From: Vibrio tubiashii ATCC 19109
GTDB taxonomy: Bacteria; Pseudomonadota; Gammaproteobacteria; Enterobacterales; Vibrionaceae
Direction of reading: 5' to 3'
DNA length: 64,000 nucleotides
Assembly: GCF_000772105.1 (NCBI RefSeq)
Contig: NZ_CP009354.1
Coordinates: 124,001 to 188,000, forward strand
The notes beneath the pieces are model-generated. The model had not been told where the DNA came from and made no database searches. It worked only from the letters and a program-made list of their open reading frames with translations. Numbering within the stretch: the stretch's first letter is position 1; each line of letters begins with the position of its first letter. Shown here piece after piece: positions 9,639-19,286 of the stretch. The position numbers were made by a program, and so were the translations under genes.

Positions 9639-10519
9639 TGCGAATATTAGTCACAGGTTGTAACGGGCAGGTAGGCTATTGCCTGACAAAAATTCTTTCC
9701 AACACTGAAAGCGTGGTCTTGTTGGCTGTCGATAGAGAAGAGCTGGATATCACCAATCAAGAAGCAGTAAATGACGCGGTAAAAGCTTTTAACCCTACCA
9801 TCATCATCAACGCAGCAGCGCATACAGCCGTTGATAGAGCCGAGCAAGAGGTTGAACTTTCATACGCAATCAACCGTGATGGCCCTAAATTTCTAGCTGA
9901 GGCGGCTCAAGGTATTGGTGCAGCTATTTTACATATCTCGACAGACTATGTGTTCGAAGGAAACAAAGTCGGAGAGTATGTCGAGAGTAATGCAACCAAT
10001 CCTCAGGGGGTTTACGGCGCTAGCAAGTTAGCAGGAGAGATTGCAGTAGCTGAGGGTTGTGATAAGCATATTATCTTACGCACCGCATGGGTATTTGCTG
10101 AGCATGGCAACAATTTTGTAAAAACTATGCTTCGTCTTGCCGCCACTCATAATGAACTAGATATTGTTGGAGATCAGTTTGGAGGCCCCACCTACGCTGG
10201 CGACATTGCTGAAGCACTAGTTGAAATAGCCAAAACCATATCGAATAATAAATCGGTAGATTATGGAGTATACCATTATTCGGGTTTGCCACATGTGAGC
10301 TGGTATGAATTTGCGGATACAATTTTTGATACCGCAGTTGGGCATTGCGTCTTAGAAAATAAGCCAATTCTATCAAGCATTACAACAGAACAATATCCAA
10401 CACCGGCCAAGCGTCCTAGTAACTCAAAGCTAAGTACTCGAAAAATCAACGAGGCGTTTGCCATACAAGCTAGCGATTGGGTAAAGGCACTTAAGAATAT
10501 TAAAGCGTATGCGGAATAA
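9638..10519 (+). CDS. rmlD: dTDP-4-dehydrorhamnose reductase
   Basis: NAD(P)H-dependent reductase of 293 residues making dTDP-L-rhamnose in the last pathway step. The start [16 protein letters not shown] is a Rossmann GxxGxxG. INAAAHTAVDRAEQE, HISTDYVFEG and YGASKLAGE (Tyr-x3-Lys) are RmlD signatures, as is LRTAWVFAEHGNNFVKTMLRLA. It starts within the rmlA stop codon. The C-terminal region is more AT-rich than rmlB, the beginning of the compositional drop that runs through the island. Confidence 0.96.
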   Translation: MRILVTGCNGQVGYCLTKILSNTESVVLLAVDREELDITNQEAVNDAVKAFNPTIIINAAAHTAVDRAEQEVELSYAINRDGPKFLAEAAQGIGAAILHISTDYVFEGNKVGEYVESNATNPQGVYGASKLAGEIAVAEGCDKHIILRTAWVFAEHGNNFVKTMLRLAATHNELDIVGDQFGGPTYAGDIAEALVEIAKTISNNKSVDYGVYHYSGLPHVSWYEFADTIFDTAVGHCVLENKPILSSITTEQYPTPAKRPSNSKLSTRKINEAFAIQASDWVKALKNIKAYAE

Positions 10520-10523
10520 AGCT

Positions 10524-11075
10524 ATGAAAGTTATTGATACAAAAATTCCAGATGTAAAAATTATCGAACCAACAGTGTTTGGTGATGAGCGTGGTTTCTT
10601 TATGGAAACCTGGAATCAAAAGCAATTTGAAGAACTTGTGACGGGAAAGTCGACGCAATTCGTTCAAGATAACCATTCCAAGTCTAAGAAAGGGATTTTG
10701 CGTGGTTTGCATTACCAAACCGAGAATACACAGGGCAAGCTCGTTCGTGTAGTGTCAGGTGAGGTTTTTGATGTGGCTGTGGATATAAGGAAGGATTCTC
10801 CGACTTTTGGCCAATGGATTGGGGAGTACTTGTCTGCGGAGAACAAGCGCCAACTTTGGGTGCCGGAAGGTTTTGCTCATGGTTTTTATGTGACGAGCGA
10901 TGAGGCTGAATTCGTTTACAAATGTACTGATTATTATAATCCGCAAGCAGAATTATCTATTTCTTGGGAAGACCCCAAAATAAATATTCAATGGCCTCTT
11001 ATGGAAGAAGCGCCGATGTTATCTGGAAAAGATAGAAATGCGAATGATCTAATGCATATTATCGACAGAATATGA
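10524..11075 (+). CDS. rmlC: dTDP-4-dehydrorhamnose 3,5-epimerase
   Basis: Cupin-fold cofactor-independent epimerase acting on dTDP-4-keto-6-deoxyglucose at C3 and C5. From MKVIDTKIPDVKIIEP the protein is 183 residues, the usual length. GDERGFFMETWN, QDNHSKSKKGILRGLHYQ with the catalytic His, and VPEGFAHGFYV are RmlC hallmarks. An in-frame ATG at 10509 overlaps rmlD, but the ATG at 10524 with GCGGAA eight bases upstream fits the family start better. It completes rmlBADC. Confidence 0.96.
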   Translation: MKVIDTKIPDVKIIEPTVFGDERGFFMETWNQKQFEELVTGKSTQFVQDNHSKSKKGILRGLHYQTENTQGKLVRVVSGEVFDVAVDIRKDSPTFGQWIGEYLSAENKRQLWVPEGFAHGFYVTSDEAEFVYKCTDYYNPQAELSISWEDPKINIQWPLMEEAPMLSGKDRNANDLMHIIDRI

Positions 11076-11126
11076 TAATTATTAATATAGACCGAATCTT
11101 ACAAATTATTTCTAAGGTATAAGCTA

Positions 11127-12950
11127 ATGTGTGGTATTTTTGGAATTGTTTCTAATTCAAAAATAAATATAAAAGATCTAAACATACTTGTCAAGCATTC
11201 AAAGCAAAGAGGACAAGATTCCAGTGGATTGATAACCTTTTCTGACAATCAGTATAATGTATATAGAGCTGATTATAATATTGATAAGTTAAAAAGAAAG
11301 GCTGCCTTGGATGAAACAAATGTTATTTTTGGACATAGTCGTTTAATTACAAATGGTTTAGAAGATAATCAACCTGTAGTCAAGAAAAACATAATGGCCA
11401 TTCATAATGGTATTATTGTTAATGATGATTCTATTTGGAGTGAACTGTCTAGTAAGCGTGAGCGTAAAATTGATTCAGAAGTTATACTAGGAATCGTTGA
11501 AGATGAACTAAAAAATGGTACATCAATTGATGATTTATCAGCGAAAGTACTAACACTTTGTCAAGGTGTCATCTCCTGCGCATTGTTTATCCCGGAAGTT
11601 GGTAAGGTCGTTCTTTTTTCCAATAATGGAAGCCTTTATATTGGAGAAAAGAGTGGGGCAAAATATTTTGCGTCAGAATCATATGCACTTAATTTGCTTG
11701 GGTGCAATGATATTGAACAAATAATTAGTGACTGTGTTGTTTTAGATATACCAGAAACTAAACAGAACATTAAAATAAAAGACTTTAAAGGTCGAAAAGT
11801 AGATTTAGTTCCAGAGCTGAAGTTTAGGCCAGAAGAAGCATTGTTAGAATATCATAAGCATGACCTAAAAAGATGTACTAAATGTATATTGCCAGAAACA
11901 ATGCCGTATATTGAATTTGATAGTGATGGGGTATGTAATTATTGTAATAACTATAAGTTGCGTAATGTTCCAAAACCTAAGGAAAACCTTTTTGAATTAG
12001 TAAAGCCTTATAGAAGGCCTGGTAATCAACTTGATTGCTTGGTTCCATTTTCAGGTGGACGTGATAGCTGTTATAGCCTCCATTTGATAGTCAATGAGCT
12101 AAAAATGAAACCCGTAACTTATACATATGATTGGGGGATGGTTACCGATTTAGGGCGAAGAAATATAAGCAGAATGTGTTCTAAATTGGGTGTTGAAAAT
12201 ATAATTGTGGCGGCTGATATTACTAAAAAGAGAAAAAATATTTCCATGAACTTAAAAGCATGGTTAAAGTCACCACACTTAGGAATGATGAGTATACTCA
12301 CTGCTGGTGATAAGCACTTCTTTAGATATCTAGAGAGAATTAAGAAACAAACAGGTATCAATTTAAATATGTGGGGTGCAAACCCTTTAGAGGTCACTCA
12401 TTTTAAAACTGGTTTTTTAGGCATTGCACCTGATTTCGCGCAACAACAAGTATATTCAAATGGCTTAATGAAACAGATTCATTACCAGCGCAAGCGTTTT
12501 GGCGCAATGATGGACAGCCCTAGTTATTTTAACTCCTCTTTGTGGGATACCTTATCTGGAGAATATCATCGTAGTTGTGTAGAGAAGCAAGATTATTATC
12601 AAGTATATGATTACTGGCACTGGGATGAGAATATTATTGACAATACGCTTTTAAATGAATATGACTGGGAAAAGGCTATTGACACTGATACTACTTGGCG
12701 TATTGGTGACGGCACTGCGGCTTTTTACAATTATGTCTACTATACCGTTGCTGGCTTTACTGAGCATGATACGTTCCGAAGCAATCAAATTCGAGAAGGT
12801 GATATTACTAGGGAAGAAGCTCTTGCTTTGGTTGAAAAAGAAAATCGACCTAGATATCCGAATATTCGTTGGTATCTAGATACCTTGGGAATAGATTTTA
12901 AAGAAGCTATTGATGTTGTAAATAAGATACCAAAAATGTATAAAATCTAA
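11127..12950 (+). CDS. Fused class II glutaminase / N-acetyl sugar amidotransferase (WbpG/PseA-type)
   Basis: A 607-residue fusion. Residues 1 to about 230 are an Ntn glutaminase: catalytic Cys2 (MCGIFGIV), GHSR at 69-72, HNG at 93-95 and Asp116. Residues about 245-600 are an ATP-pyrophosphatase of the WbpG/PseA type: Cys250/Cys253 and Cys270/Cys273 zinc knuckles and the PP-loop SGGRDS at 309-314. Glutamine hydrolysis would feed ammonia to an adenylated acyl-amino sugar, giving an amidine, or possibly to a uronate. Classical WbpG relies on separate HisH/HisF-like partners, none of which are present here, so the fused glutaminase probably replaces them. TAAGGT precedes the ATG. Domain calls are firm; the product is inferred. 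Confidence 0.85.
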   Translation: MCGIFGIVSNSKINIKDLNILVKHSKQRGQDSSGLITFSDNQYNVYRADYNIDKLKRKAALDETNVIFGHSRLITNGLEDNQPVVKKNIMAIHNGIIVNDDSIWSELSSKRERKIDSEVILGIVEDELKNGTSIDDLSAKVLTLCQGVISCALFIPEVGKVVLFSNNGSLYIGEKSGAKYFASESYALNLLGCNDIEQIISDCVVLDIPETKQNIKIKDFKGRKVDLVPELKFRPEEALLEYHKHDLKRCTKCILPETMPYIEFDSDGVCNYCNNYKLRNVPKPKENLFELVKPYRRPGNQLDCLVPFSGGRDSCYSLHLIVNELKMKPVTYTYDWGMVTDLGRRNISRMCSKLGVENIIVAADITKKRKNISMNLKAWLKSPHLGMMSILTAGDKHFFRYLERIKKQTGINLNMWGANPLEVTHFKTGFLGIAPDFAQQQVYSNGLMKQIHYQRKRFGAMMDSPSYFNSSLWDTLSGEYHRSCVEKQDYYQVYDYWHWDENIIDNTLLNEYDWEKAIDTDTTWRIGDGTAAFYNYVYYTVAGFTEHDTFRSNQIREGDITREEALALVEKENRPRYPNIRWYLDTLGIDFKEAIDVVNKIPKMYKI

Positions 12951-12966
12951 AGTTTAAGTGGCGTTT

Positions 12967-14061
12967 ATGAATAAGATATTATACTTAACAGTGGTTGATA
13001 AAAATAATGAACCAGGTATATACAAGAAAGTTACGGCTCAAACTAAAGCTTTGAGAAAGTTGGGTTGCAAAGTTGACCTAACTTACCTAGATGGCGAACA
13101 ATTTAAGGTCAATGATGATTCATTGGGGAAAGAGAAACAATCACATTTAGTTAGGCTGAAGAATCGTTTCGTTTATCCCAAAGTTTTACGCAATTATCTG
13201 ACCGACCCAAACAATCATTACGACGTTGTATATATTAGGAAAAGCTTTATAAATGGCTCATTCATAAATGCATTGAAGGTAATAAAAGGGCGAGGTACTA
13301 AAGTCGTATTAGAAGTACCTACTTACCCTTACCGAAATGAGCTGAATTTTGCAAATAAGATTCTTTATACATGGGAGTATTGTCACCTTGGAATGCTAAA
13401 GGCTTGTGTAGATCTAGTTACATATATTGGTATTGAAGACCTTGATGTGTTCAATATTCCTAGCATTAGGTTTTACAATGGAATAGACGTAAGTTCTGTG
13501 AAAGTTAAGCAGGATACTATTGATAATAAAACAATACGTTTTATCGCTGTAGCTAACTTAGCTGAATGGCATGGATATGAGCGTTTCTTTGTTGCAATGG
13601 CTAGCTGTTCTGAAAACGTTGAATTACATATCGTTGGCGAAGGGCCGGCATTGGCGACATTAAAAAAATCAGCTAAAGAGTTGGGAGTAGAGAAATCAGT
13701 ATTTTTCCATGGTAATAAGTTAGGGCGAGAATTAGATAGTCTATTTGACTTATGTCATATTGGAGTCGACTCATTAGCTATGTATAGAGCAAACTTATTC
13801 GTGTCCAGTTCGTTAAAGACAAGGGAGTATGCTGCCAGAGGTATTCCTTTCATTTTAGGATGTGAAGACCGAGATTTTGAAGAAAATTGCCAGTTTGTCT
13901 ACCATGTACCAAATGATGATAGTGAGATAGATATTCAAGATATAATTAAATGGTATAACTCTTCTAATTTTAATAAGAGTATGATTAGAGATTTTGCTCA
14001 AGAAAATTTAGATTGGACCGGGATAATGAAACCTATTAAATCTAAGATTTTTGACTTTTAA
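12967..14061 (+). CDS. Glycosyltransferase, GT4-like
   Basis: Cytoplasmic GT-B glycosyltransferase, 364 residues from the ATG at 12967; a GTG three codons earlier is possible. Seen: KVVLEVPTYPYRNE in the acceptor domain, IRFIAVANLAEWHGYERFF at the interdomain region, LHIVGEGPALATLKKSAKELG and REYAARGIPFILG at the donor-binding side, a typical GT4 layout. AT-rich like its neighbours. It probably transfers one sugar of the O-unit on the undecaprenyl carrier. Donor and acceptor cannot be assigned. Confidence 0.82.
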   Translation: MNKILYLTVVDKNNEPGIYKKVTAQTKALRKLGCKVDLTYLDGEQFKVNDDSLGKEKQSHLVRLKNRFVYPKVLRNYLTDPNNHYDVVYIRKSFINGSFINALKVIKGRGTKVVLEVPTYPYRNELNFANKILYTWEYCHLGMLKACVDLVTYIGIEDLDVFNIPSIRFYNGIDVSSVKVKQDTIDNKTIRFIAVANLAEWHGYERFFVAMASCSENVELHIVGEGPALATLKKSAKELGVEKSVFFHGNKLGRELDSLFDLCHIGVDSLAMYRANLFVSSSLKTREYAARGIPFILGCEDRDFEENCQFVYHVPNDDSEIDIQDIIKWYNSSNFNKSMIRDFAQENLDWTGIMKPIKSKIFDF

Positions 14062-14142
14062 AGACTGCTTGCAGCGCCCTGACCAATTCTACAGGTACTG
14101 ACCATGTATTGCATACTATTATTGATCTATAATGGATACTAA

Positions 14143-14475
14143 ATGAAAAAAGTCGCAATAATACAATCTAACTATATTCCTTGGGAAGGTTACTTTGATT
14201 TAATTGCTTCTGAGGATGAGTTTATCCTTTACGATGGTATGCAATATACTAAAAGAGATTGGCGAAATAGAAACAAAATGTCACTGATGCGAAGCTGTTA
14301 TGAGTACTTCGTTCTAATCTTATTTTCGTATTCGAAATTAAGTGTATATTTAACTTGTTTTAGAACCATAGTTAGGACGAAGGAATATAATTTAAATAGA
14401 TTTTATGTCGGTATTATGTTGCTCTGTTTTTTGTGTGGAATATTTTTGAATGGCAGTGCTTTTAGAATTTGGTGA
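14143..14475 (+). pseudogene. Truncated WbqC-family gene
   Basis: The first 46 codons ([20 protein letters not shown] to RDWRNRNKM) match the start of WbqC-family proteins, which normally exceed 200 residues and occur in O-antigen loci. At about 14280 homology stops, and the frame continues into unrelated hydrophobic sequence ending at 14475 (110 residues). No later part of WbqC was seen in the other frames up to 14579. I read it as a 5' remnant joined to foreign or decayed sequence. The hydrophobic tail may be a fragment of a membrane protein, but I could not place it. Confidence 0.7.
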
Positions 14476-14579
14476 TTATTTCTGTCGCCGTTATTTCAAA
14501 GCTAGATTATAAAGTTTGAGTTTGTGTGTAAGTTACACAATCTATCCCAAGTATTTAGAGTGAAAATTAAGGTATTTCG

Positions 14580-15854
14580 ATGAAATTTAAAAATAATAAA
14601 ATTGCAATTATAGGTCAAGGTTATGTTGGCCTTCCTTTAGCTGTTGAATTTGGTAAAGTATATCAAACAATCGGATTTGACATTAACCAGGGACGCATCG
14701 AAGAACTTTCGTCGGGCCTTGACTCTACGTTAGAATGTTCGTCGGAAGAATTAGCTGAAGCCACACTTTTATCTTACACAAGCCAATTGTCAGATCTTGT
14801 TGACTGTAACATCTATATAGTGACTGTTCCGACCCCGATTACTGAAGACAAGGTGCCTGATTTGACACCACTTCAAAAAGCTTCTTCAGCTCTAGGGACC
14901 ATTATAAGCAAAGGGGACATTGTTATCTTTGAATCCACGGTATACCCAGGGGCAACTGAAGAGGTTTGTTTACCTATTATAGAAAAGAAATCGGGTTTGA
15001 AGTATAACCAAGATTTTTATGCAGGTTATAGCCCAGAGCGTATTAACCCAGGGGACAAGGAAAATAGGCTAACTACAATTGTTAAGATAACTTCGGGGTC
15101 AACACCTGAAGTTGCTGATTTCGTAGATGGGTTATATTCATCGATAGTTTCAGCAGGTACGCATAAAGCACCGTCGATCAAAGTCGCAGAAGCCGCTAAA
15201 GTGATTGAAAATACCCAGAGAGATTTGAATATAGCGATCATTAACGAGTTCGCTAAAATATTCAATAAGTTGCACATTGATACGGGTGATGTACTTAAGG
15301 CTGCTGGCACAAAATGGAACTTTCTTCCTTTTAAGCCTGGTCTAGTAGGTGGGCACTGTATCAGTGTTGATCCTTATTATTTGACTCATAAAGCACAAGA
15401 GGTTGGATATAGGCCTGAAGTGATACTGGCTGGACGTCGTATTAATGATGGAATGGGTGAGTATATCGCGACACAACTTGTGAAAAAATTAGCTAGTAAG
15501 CGCATACATATTGACGAAGCCAAAATATTGGTTCTGGGTTTCACTTTTAAGGGCGATTGTCCAGATGTACGCAATACAAAAATCATTGACATTGTTAGAG
15601 AGCTCAAAGACTTTAACGTGTCTGTTGACGTTTATGACAGTTGGGCATCTTCAAAAGAAGTACGTGATGAATATGGAATAGAGTTGATTGATAGTTTAGA
15701 GCAAGGCAAATATGATGCTGTAGTTTTAGCTGTAGATCACAGTGAATTTAAAGTTATGGGTGAGGAAAAACTAAGATCTTTTGGTAAAGAAGCACATATA
15801 TTATACGATGTGAAGCATGTGCTTGCAGCTGATGAATCAGATATTCGATTATAA
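14580..15854 (+). CDS. UDP-N-acetylhexosamine 6-dehydrogenase (TviB/WbpO/WbpA type)
   Basis: NAD-dependent dehydrogenase of 424 residues that oxidises C6 of UDP-GlcNAc (or UDP-GalNAc) to the uronic acid. [20 protein letters not shown] is the Rossmann start, [11 protein letters not shown] and [11 protein letters not shown] are family blocks, and [18 protein letters not shown] holds the catalytic Cys260. [17 protein letters not shown] and [15 protein letters not shown] are typical of the TviB/WbpO branch. TAAGG precedes the ATG. With the WbpB- and WbpE-like genes downstream it most likely supplies UDP-GlcNAcA for a 2,3-diamino-uronic acid. The substrate epimer is not readable from sequence. Confidence 0.92.
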   Translation: MKFKNNKIAIIGQGYVGLPLAVEFGKVYQTIGFDINQGRIEELSSGLDSTLECSSEELAEATLLSYTSQLSDLVDCNIYIVTVPTPITEDKVPDLTPLQKASSALGTIISKGDIVIFESTVYPGATEEVCLPIIEKKSGLKYNQDFYAGYSPERINPGDKENRLTTIVKITSGSTPEVADFVDGLYSSIVSAGTHKAPSIKVAEAAKVIENTQRDLNIAIINEFAKIFNKLHIDTGDVLKAAGTKWNFLPFKPGLVGGHCISVDPYYLTHKAQEVGYRPEVILAGRRINDGMGEYIATQLVKKLASKRIHIDEAKILVLGFTFKGDCPDVRNTKIIDIVRELKDFNVSVDVYDSWASSKEVRDEYGIELIDSLEQGKYDAVVLAVDHSEFKVMGEEKLRSFGKEAHILYDVKHVLAADESDIRL

Positions 15855-15865
15855 GGAACTTTAGT

Positions 15866-16813
15866 ATGAAAAAATTTGCCCTTATTGGCACTGCTGGTTA
15901 TATCGCCCCTCGTCATTTGAATGCGATTAAAGATACAGGAAACCAGCTCGTTGTCGCAATGGATGTCAATGATTCTGTTGGAATTATGGATATGCACTTT
16001 CCTGAGTCTGAGTTTTTTACTGAGTTCGAAGATTTCTCGGCATTTGTAGAAGATGAGGCTATTGCCGGAAATAAGTTAGATTATGTATCTATTTGCTCAC
16101 CGAACTATCTTCATGTATCACAAATGAAGTTTGCTCTGAAAAACGGCATAGATGTAATTTGTGAGAAACCATTAGTTTTGAATTCGTCCGATATTGACGT
16201 GTTAAAAAAATATGAAGATAAATACAACGCGAAAGTTAACAGCATTTTGCAATTGCGTTTACATCCATCAATAATTGCTCTTCGTGATAAAGTTAAAAAT
16301 GCACCGATAGATAAAATATTTGATGTCGAACTAACTTATATGACATCTCGCGGTAAATGGTATTTAAAATCATGGAAAGGTGTTAATGAGAAATCTGGTG
16401 GCGTTGCAACTAACGTAGGAGTGCATTTCTTTGATATGTTACATTTTATTTTTGGAGATATTAAAGAAAATGAAGTTCACTACAAAGATGAACAAACAGT
16501 TGCTGGGTATCTAGAATACGATCGCGCACGTGTTAAGTGGTTCTTATCAATTGACGCAAATCACTTGCCTGAAAATGCTGTTCAAGGAGAAAAGAAAACT
16601 TACCGCAGTATTATTATTGGTGATGAAGAGCTTGAGTTCTCAGGCGGTTTTACTGATCTTCATACCCAAAGCTACCAAAACATACTAAATGGTAATGGCT
16701 ATGGTTTAAACGAAAACCGAGCGGCAATTGAAACTGTTGAAAAAATACGTGACCAAGAGGTTGTTAGCAATCCGAGCCTACATCATCCAATATTGAGAAA
16801 CTTGATAAAGTAA
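15866..16813 (+). CDS. wbpB: UDP-GlcNAcA 3-oxidase (WbpB/WlbA-type Gfo/Idh/MocA oxidoreductase)
   Basis: NAD-dependent oxidoreductase of 315 residues. MKKFALIGTAGYIAPRHLNAIKDTGN is the characteristic WbpB/WlbA start with the nucleotide-binding GxxGxxxxxH. VSICSPNYLH and CEKPLVL carry the conserved EKP lysine. GVATNVGVHFFDMLHFIFGD contains the downstream catalytic-region histidine. It oxidises C3 of UDP-GlcNAcA so an aminotransferase can install 3-NH2. AAGGA precedes the ATG, 11 bp after the dehydrogenase. Characterised WbpB and WbpE work as a pair; the matching WbpE-like gene here is 3.4 kb downstream, after the acylation genes. Confidence 0.9.
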   Translation: MKKFALIGTAGYIAPRHLNAIKDTGNQLVVAMDVNDSVGIMDMHFPESEFFTEFEDFSAFVEDEAIAGNKLDYVSICSPNYLHVSQMKFALKNGIDVICEKPLVLNSSDIDVLKKYEDKYNAKVNSILQLRLHPSIIALRDKVKNAPIDKIFDVELTYMTSRGKWYLKSWKGVNEKSGGVATNVGVHFFDMLHFIFGDIKENEVHYKDEQTVAGYLEYDRARVKWFLSIDANHLPENAVQGEKKTYRSIIIGDEELEFSGGFTDLHTQSYQNILNGNGYGLNENRAAIETVEKIRDQEVVSNPSLHHPILRNLIK

Positions 16814-16940
16814 TTATGGAAATAGTTTCAAATTCATGTATACGTACCTTTATTCCAGCGGATATGGTTTGGTTGATTGCCTCTAGGTGAGAACTTAGAA
16901 TAATGCCATGAGCCTTCCTTCTGTATCCATTATTAAATTA

Positions 16941-17207
16941 ATGACTGAGAGATATTTAATCGTGAGAAAAATTATAATAGAAAAATTAAATGAAGCATTA
17001 GAACAAACAAATGTTGATCTTCAATATACAGATATTGATGATGCACAAGTATTGTTAGAAAGTGGCTTAGATTCTTTAGGTTTTGCAATTTTAGTTGCTT
17101 TACTTGAAGAAGAGTTAGATTTTGACCCATTCCAAGAAATGGAAAATGCAGTCTACCCTACTACGTTTGGTGAGTTTTTAGAAATTTATGAAAATCGAAC
17201 AGAATAA
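16941..17207 (+). CDS. Dedicated acyl carrier protein
   Basis: Small acidic protein, 88 residues from the ATG at 16941. ESGLDSLGFAILVALLEEEL contains the DSL phosphopantetheine site, Ser45, followed by the typical helix II. Other possible starts are ATG 16908 (99 residues) and GTG 16962 (81 residues, GAGAG upstream); none has an ideal ribosome site. It overlaps the adenylating ligase by 20 bp, which ties the two together. The AT-rich sequence differs from a housekeeping acpP and there are no fab genes next to it, so I infer it carries one special acyl group for the polysaccharide. Confidence 0.85.
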   Translation: MTERYLIVRKIIIEKLNEALEQTNVDLQYTDIDDAQVLLESGLDSLGFAILVALLEEELDFDPFQEMENAVYPTTFGEFLEIYENRTE

Positions 17208-18549
17208 TAAAATTGTACACCACCTACAAAAAGTGCCAAGCGAGAGGTGCTTTCTTAAATTTGAAAATAAGAACTATACGTTTGGTGATATCTTACAATT
17301 ATGTTCGGAGTTCTGTGAGGAATTTTCTGAATTGGTCGGCGAAAATTGTGCAATTATTTCTGATGATAGAGAGTCGTTAGCTGTATATTTACCAGCAATT
17401 GATAGCATTTGTAATAGTGTTTTTTTACAGCCAACTGAAAATATTAGTGATGGTATGGAATTTTATCTATCTGCTGGCATTTCCTATGTCATTAGATTGG
17501 GCAATTTCTCTGTTACATCAGTTGAGCCGGTGACAGGTTTTCAATATTCTGAAAAGAAAAATGAAAATGTGGCTGACTATATATTAGCGACGTCTGGAAC
17601 AACAGGTACACCTAAATTGGTGTCATATAAGTTAAACTCTTTGACCGCTACGGCTCAGAAAAATATTGATCGTGGCGGGGAGTTCATTTGGGGGCTATCA
17701 TATGATATCAATCGATTTGCCGGCCTTCAGGTTTATTTACAAGCTCTTGTTGCTGGCTCAACATTAGTTATTCCATCTAAGATCGAATCTATCGATCTAT
17801 TAGTCAAACTGTATGAGAATAACCATGTAAACTGCCTTTCGGCTACTCCTTCTTTCTGGCGTAAACTATTAATGGTTTCTTCGCATAAGAGTATTCCTCT
17901 TAAACGAATTACATTAGGTGGCGAGATTAGTAATCAAGGTATTCTAAATGCCTTATCTAATAGTTTTCCTGATGCGAATATAATCCATATTTATGCATCA
18001 ACAGAAGCTGGTGTTGGGTTCGCTGTTAAAGATAAAAAAGAAGGGTTTCCTGCCAATTTCCTCACCGTTGAAGGTGCTTTGGCATGCGATTTGAAAGTTA
18101 AAAATGGTTTGCTATGGATTCGAAGTCAGCATGGCTGCTCTAACTTTGTTAAAGGTGAGCTGGGTTTGGATGCTGATAATTATTTTAACACCGGAGATAT
18201 GGTTGAAGTTAAAAATGATAGAATCCTTTTTCTTGGACGTGAAAGTGGCTCGATTAATGTTGGCGGCAATAAAGTAATGCCAGAAAAAGTTGAAGCAGTA
18301 CTTGAAGATAGCCCTTTAGTATCAATGGCAAATGTGTTTGCTAAAAATAATCCAGTGTTAGGATCTTTGGTTTCCGCTGATATTGTTGTATCTGAGCAAG
18401 GTCAGGTTATTTCTAGTAAAGAGCTTAAAACAGAGCTAATTACATTTTGTCGAGGCAAGCTTGAAGCGTTTGAAATACCAGCAGTATTTAAGCAGGTTGG
18501 AGTTATTGCAACTAACGCTACTGGAAAGAAAGTTAGGAAGAAAATATGA
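17188..18549 (+). CDS. AMP-dependent acyl-adenylating ligase (acyl-ACP synthetase-like)
   Basis: ANL-superfamily adenylate-forming enzyme, 453 residues. ATSGTTGTPK (134-143) is the phosphate-binding A3 loop, HIYASTEAGVG the A5 motif, NTGDMV the A7 aspartate, and FLGRESGSINVGGNKVMPEKVE the A8 hinge. TGKKVRKKI at the extreme C-terminus supplies the A10-type lysine. It activates a carboxylic acid as acyl-AMP and probably loads it on the neighbouring ACP, whose gene it overlaps. The N-terminal part is shorter than in typical 500-residue ligases. The acid it uses is unknown. It overlaps the SDR start by 4 bp (ATGA). Confidence 0.88.
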   Translation: MKIEQNNKIVHHLQKVPSERCFLKFENKNYTFGDILQLCSEFCEEFSELVGENCAIISDDRESLAVYLPAIDSICNSVFLQPTENISDGMEFYLSAGISYVIRLGNFSVTSVEPVTGFQYSEKKNENVADYILATSGTTGTPKLVSYKLNSLTATAQKNIDRGGEFIWGLSYDINRFAGLQVYLQALVAGSTLVIPSKIESIDLLVKLYENNHVNCLSATPSFWRKLLMVSSHKSIPLKRITLGGEISNQGILNALSNSFPDANIIHIYASTEAGVGFAVKDKKEGFPANFLTVEGALACDLKVKNGLLWIRSQHGCSNFVKGELGLDADNYFNTGDMVEVKNDRILFLGRESGSINVGGNKVMPEKVEAVLEDSPLVSMANVFAKNNPVLGSLVSADIVVSEQGQVISSKELKTELITFCRGKLEAFEIPAVFKQVGVIATNATGKKVRKKI

Positions 18550-19268
18550 AAAATGTGATTGTAACAGGCTCAGCGAAAGGCTTAGGTTTAGAAATATCAA
18601 GTCAGTTGGCTGCTGAAGGGTATAATGTTATTGGCATTAGCAGAACGGTGACAAAAGAATACGAAAGTCTTAAAGCTGAATACCCAGAAACGGTGCATTT
18701 TTACAAGTTTGATTTCGAAAAAACTGAACAAATAGCTTCACTAGTGAAGCGAGTAACAAAAAAACATGGGCGTATCTACGGCTTGGTTAATAATGCAGCA
18801 CTAGGTCACGACGGTGTTCTTGCAACAATGCATGAATCCGATATCACAGTATTGCTCAAGGTTAACATAGAAGCCCCAATTCTACTGACAAAGTACGTAT
18901 CGCGATCTATGTTATTGAATAAAGATGGTAGGATTGTGAATGTTGGTTCGATTATTGGTTCAACAGGTTTCAATGGTCTGAGTGTATACGGTGCAACTAA
19001 ATCAGCATTATCTGGGTTTACTAAATCTCTCGCTCGAGAACTTGGTAAAGCGCAAATTACAGTAAACACACTTGCTCCTGGCTATATGGAGACTAACATG
19101 ACAGGTGATCTGAGAGGGGCAAAGCTTGAGAAAATTAAGAGACGCAGTTGCCTTGGCAGGCTAGCGAATGTTTCAGACGCATCCAGTATGGCCGTATTTT
19201 TAATATCAGATAGTGCATCAGGGATTACTGGGTCGACTTTTACTGTTGATGCAGGAAGCACTGCTTAA
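18546..19268 (+). CDS. FabG-like short-chain dehydrogenase/reductase
   Basis: Classical SDR of 240 residues. GSAKGLGLEIS is the TGxxxGxG cofactor loop, NNAAL follows, and the catalytic Ser135, Tyr148 and Lys152 are spaced as in FabG (NVGSIIGST, VYGATK). LAPGYMETNM and the C-terminal TGSTFTVDAGSTA are typical of the FabG branch. AGGAAGA precedes the ATG, which overlaps the ligase stop. Next to an ACP and a ligase, its likely role is reducing a 3-oxoacyl-ACP to a 3-hydroxyacyl-ACP. Reduction of a keto-sugar is the alternative. Confidence 0.88.
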   Translation: MKNVIVTGSAKGLGLEISSQLAAEGYNVIGISRTVTKEYESLKAEYPETVHFYKFDFEKTEQIASLVKRVTKKHGRIYGLVNNAALGHDGVLATMHESDITVLLKVNIEAPILLTKYVSRSMLLNKDGRIVNVGSIIGSTGFNGLSVYGATKSALSGFTKSLARELGKAQITVNTLAPGYMETNMTGDLRGAKLEKIKRRSCLGRLANVSDASSMAVFLISDSASGITGSTFTVDAGSTA

Positions 19269-19286
19269 TTCTGTTAGGACTTAATT

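Noticed and set aside
16908..16940. Longer start for the acyl carrier protein.
   Set aside because: The 11 extra residues do not resemble ACP N-termini and the upstream AGGTGAG is too far from the ATG; kept only as an alternative.
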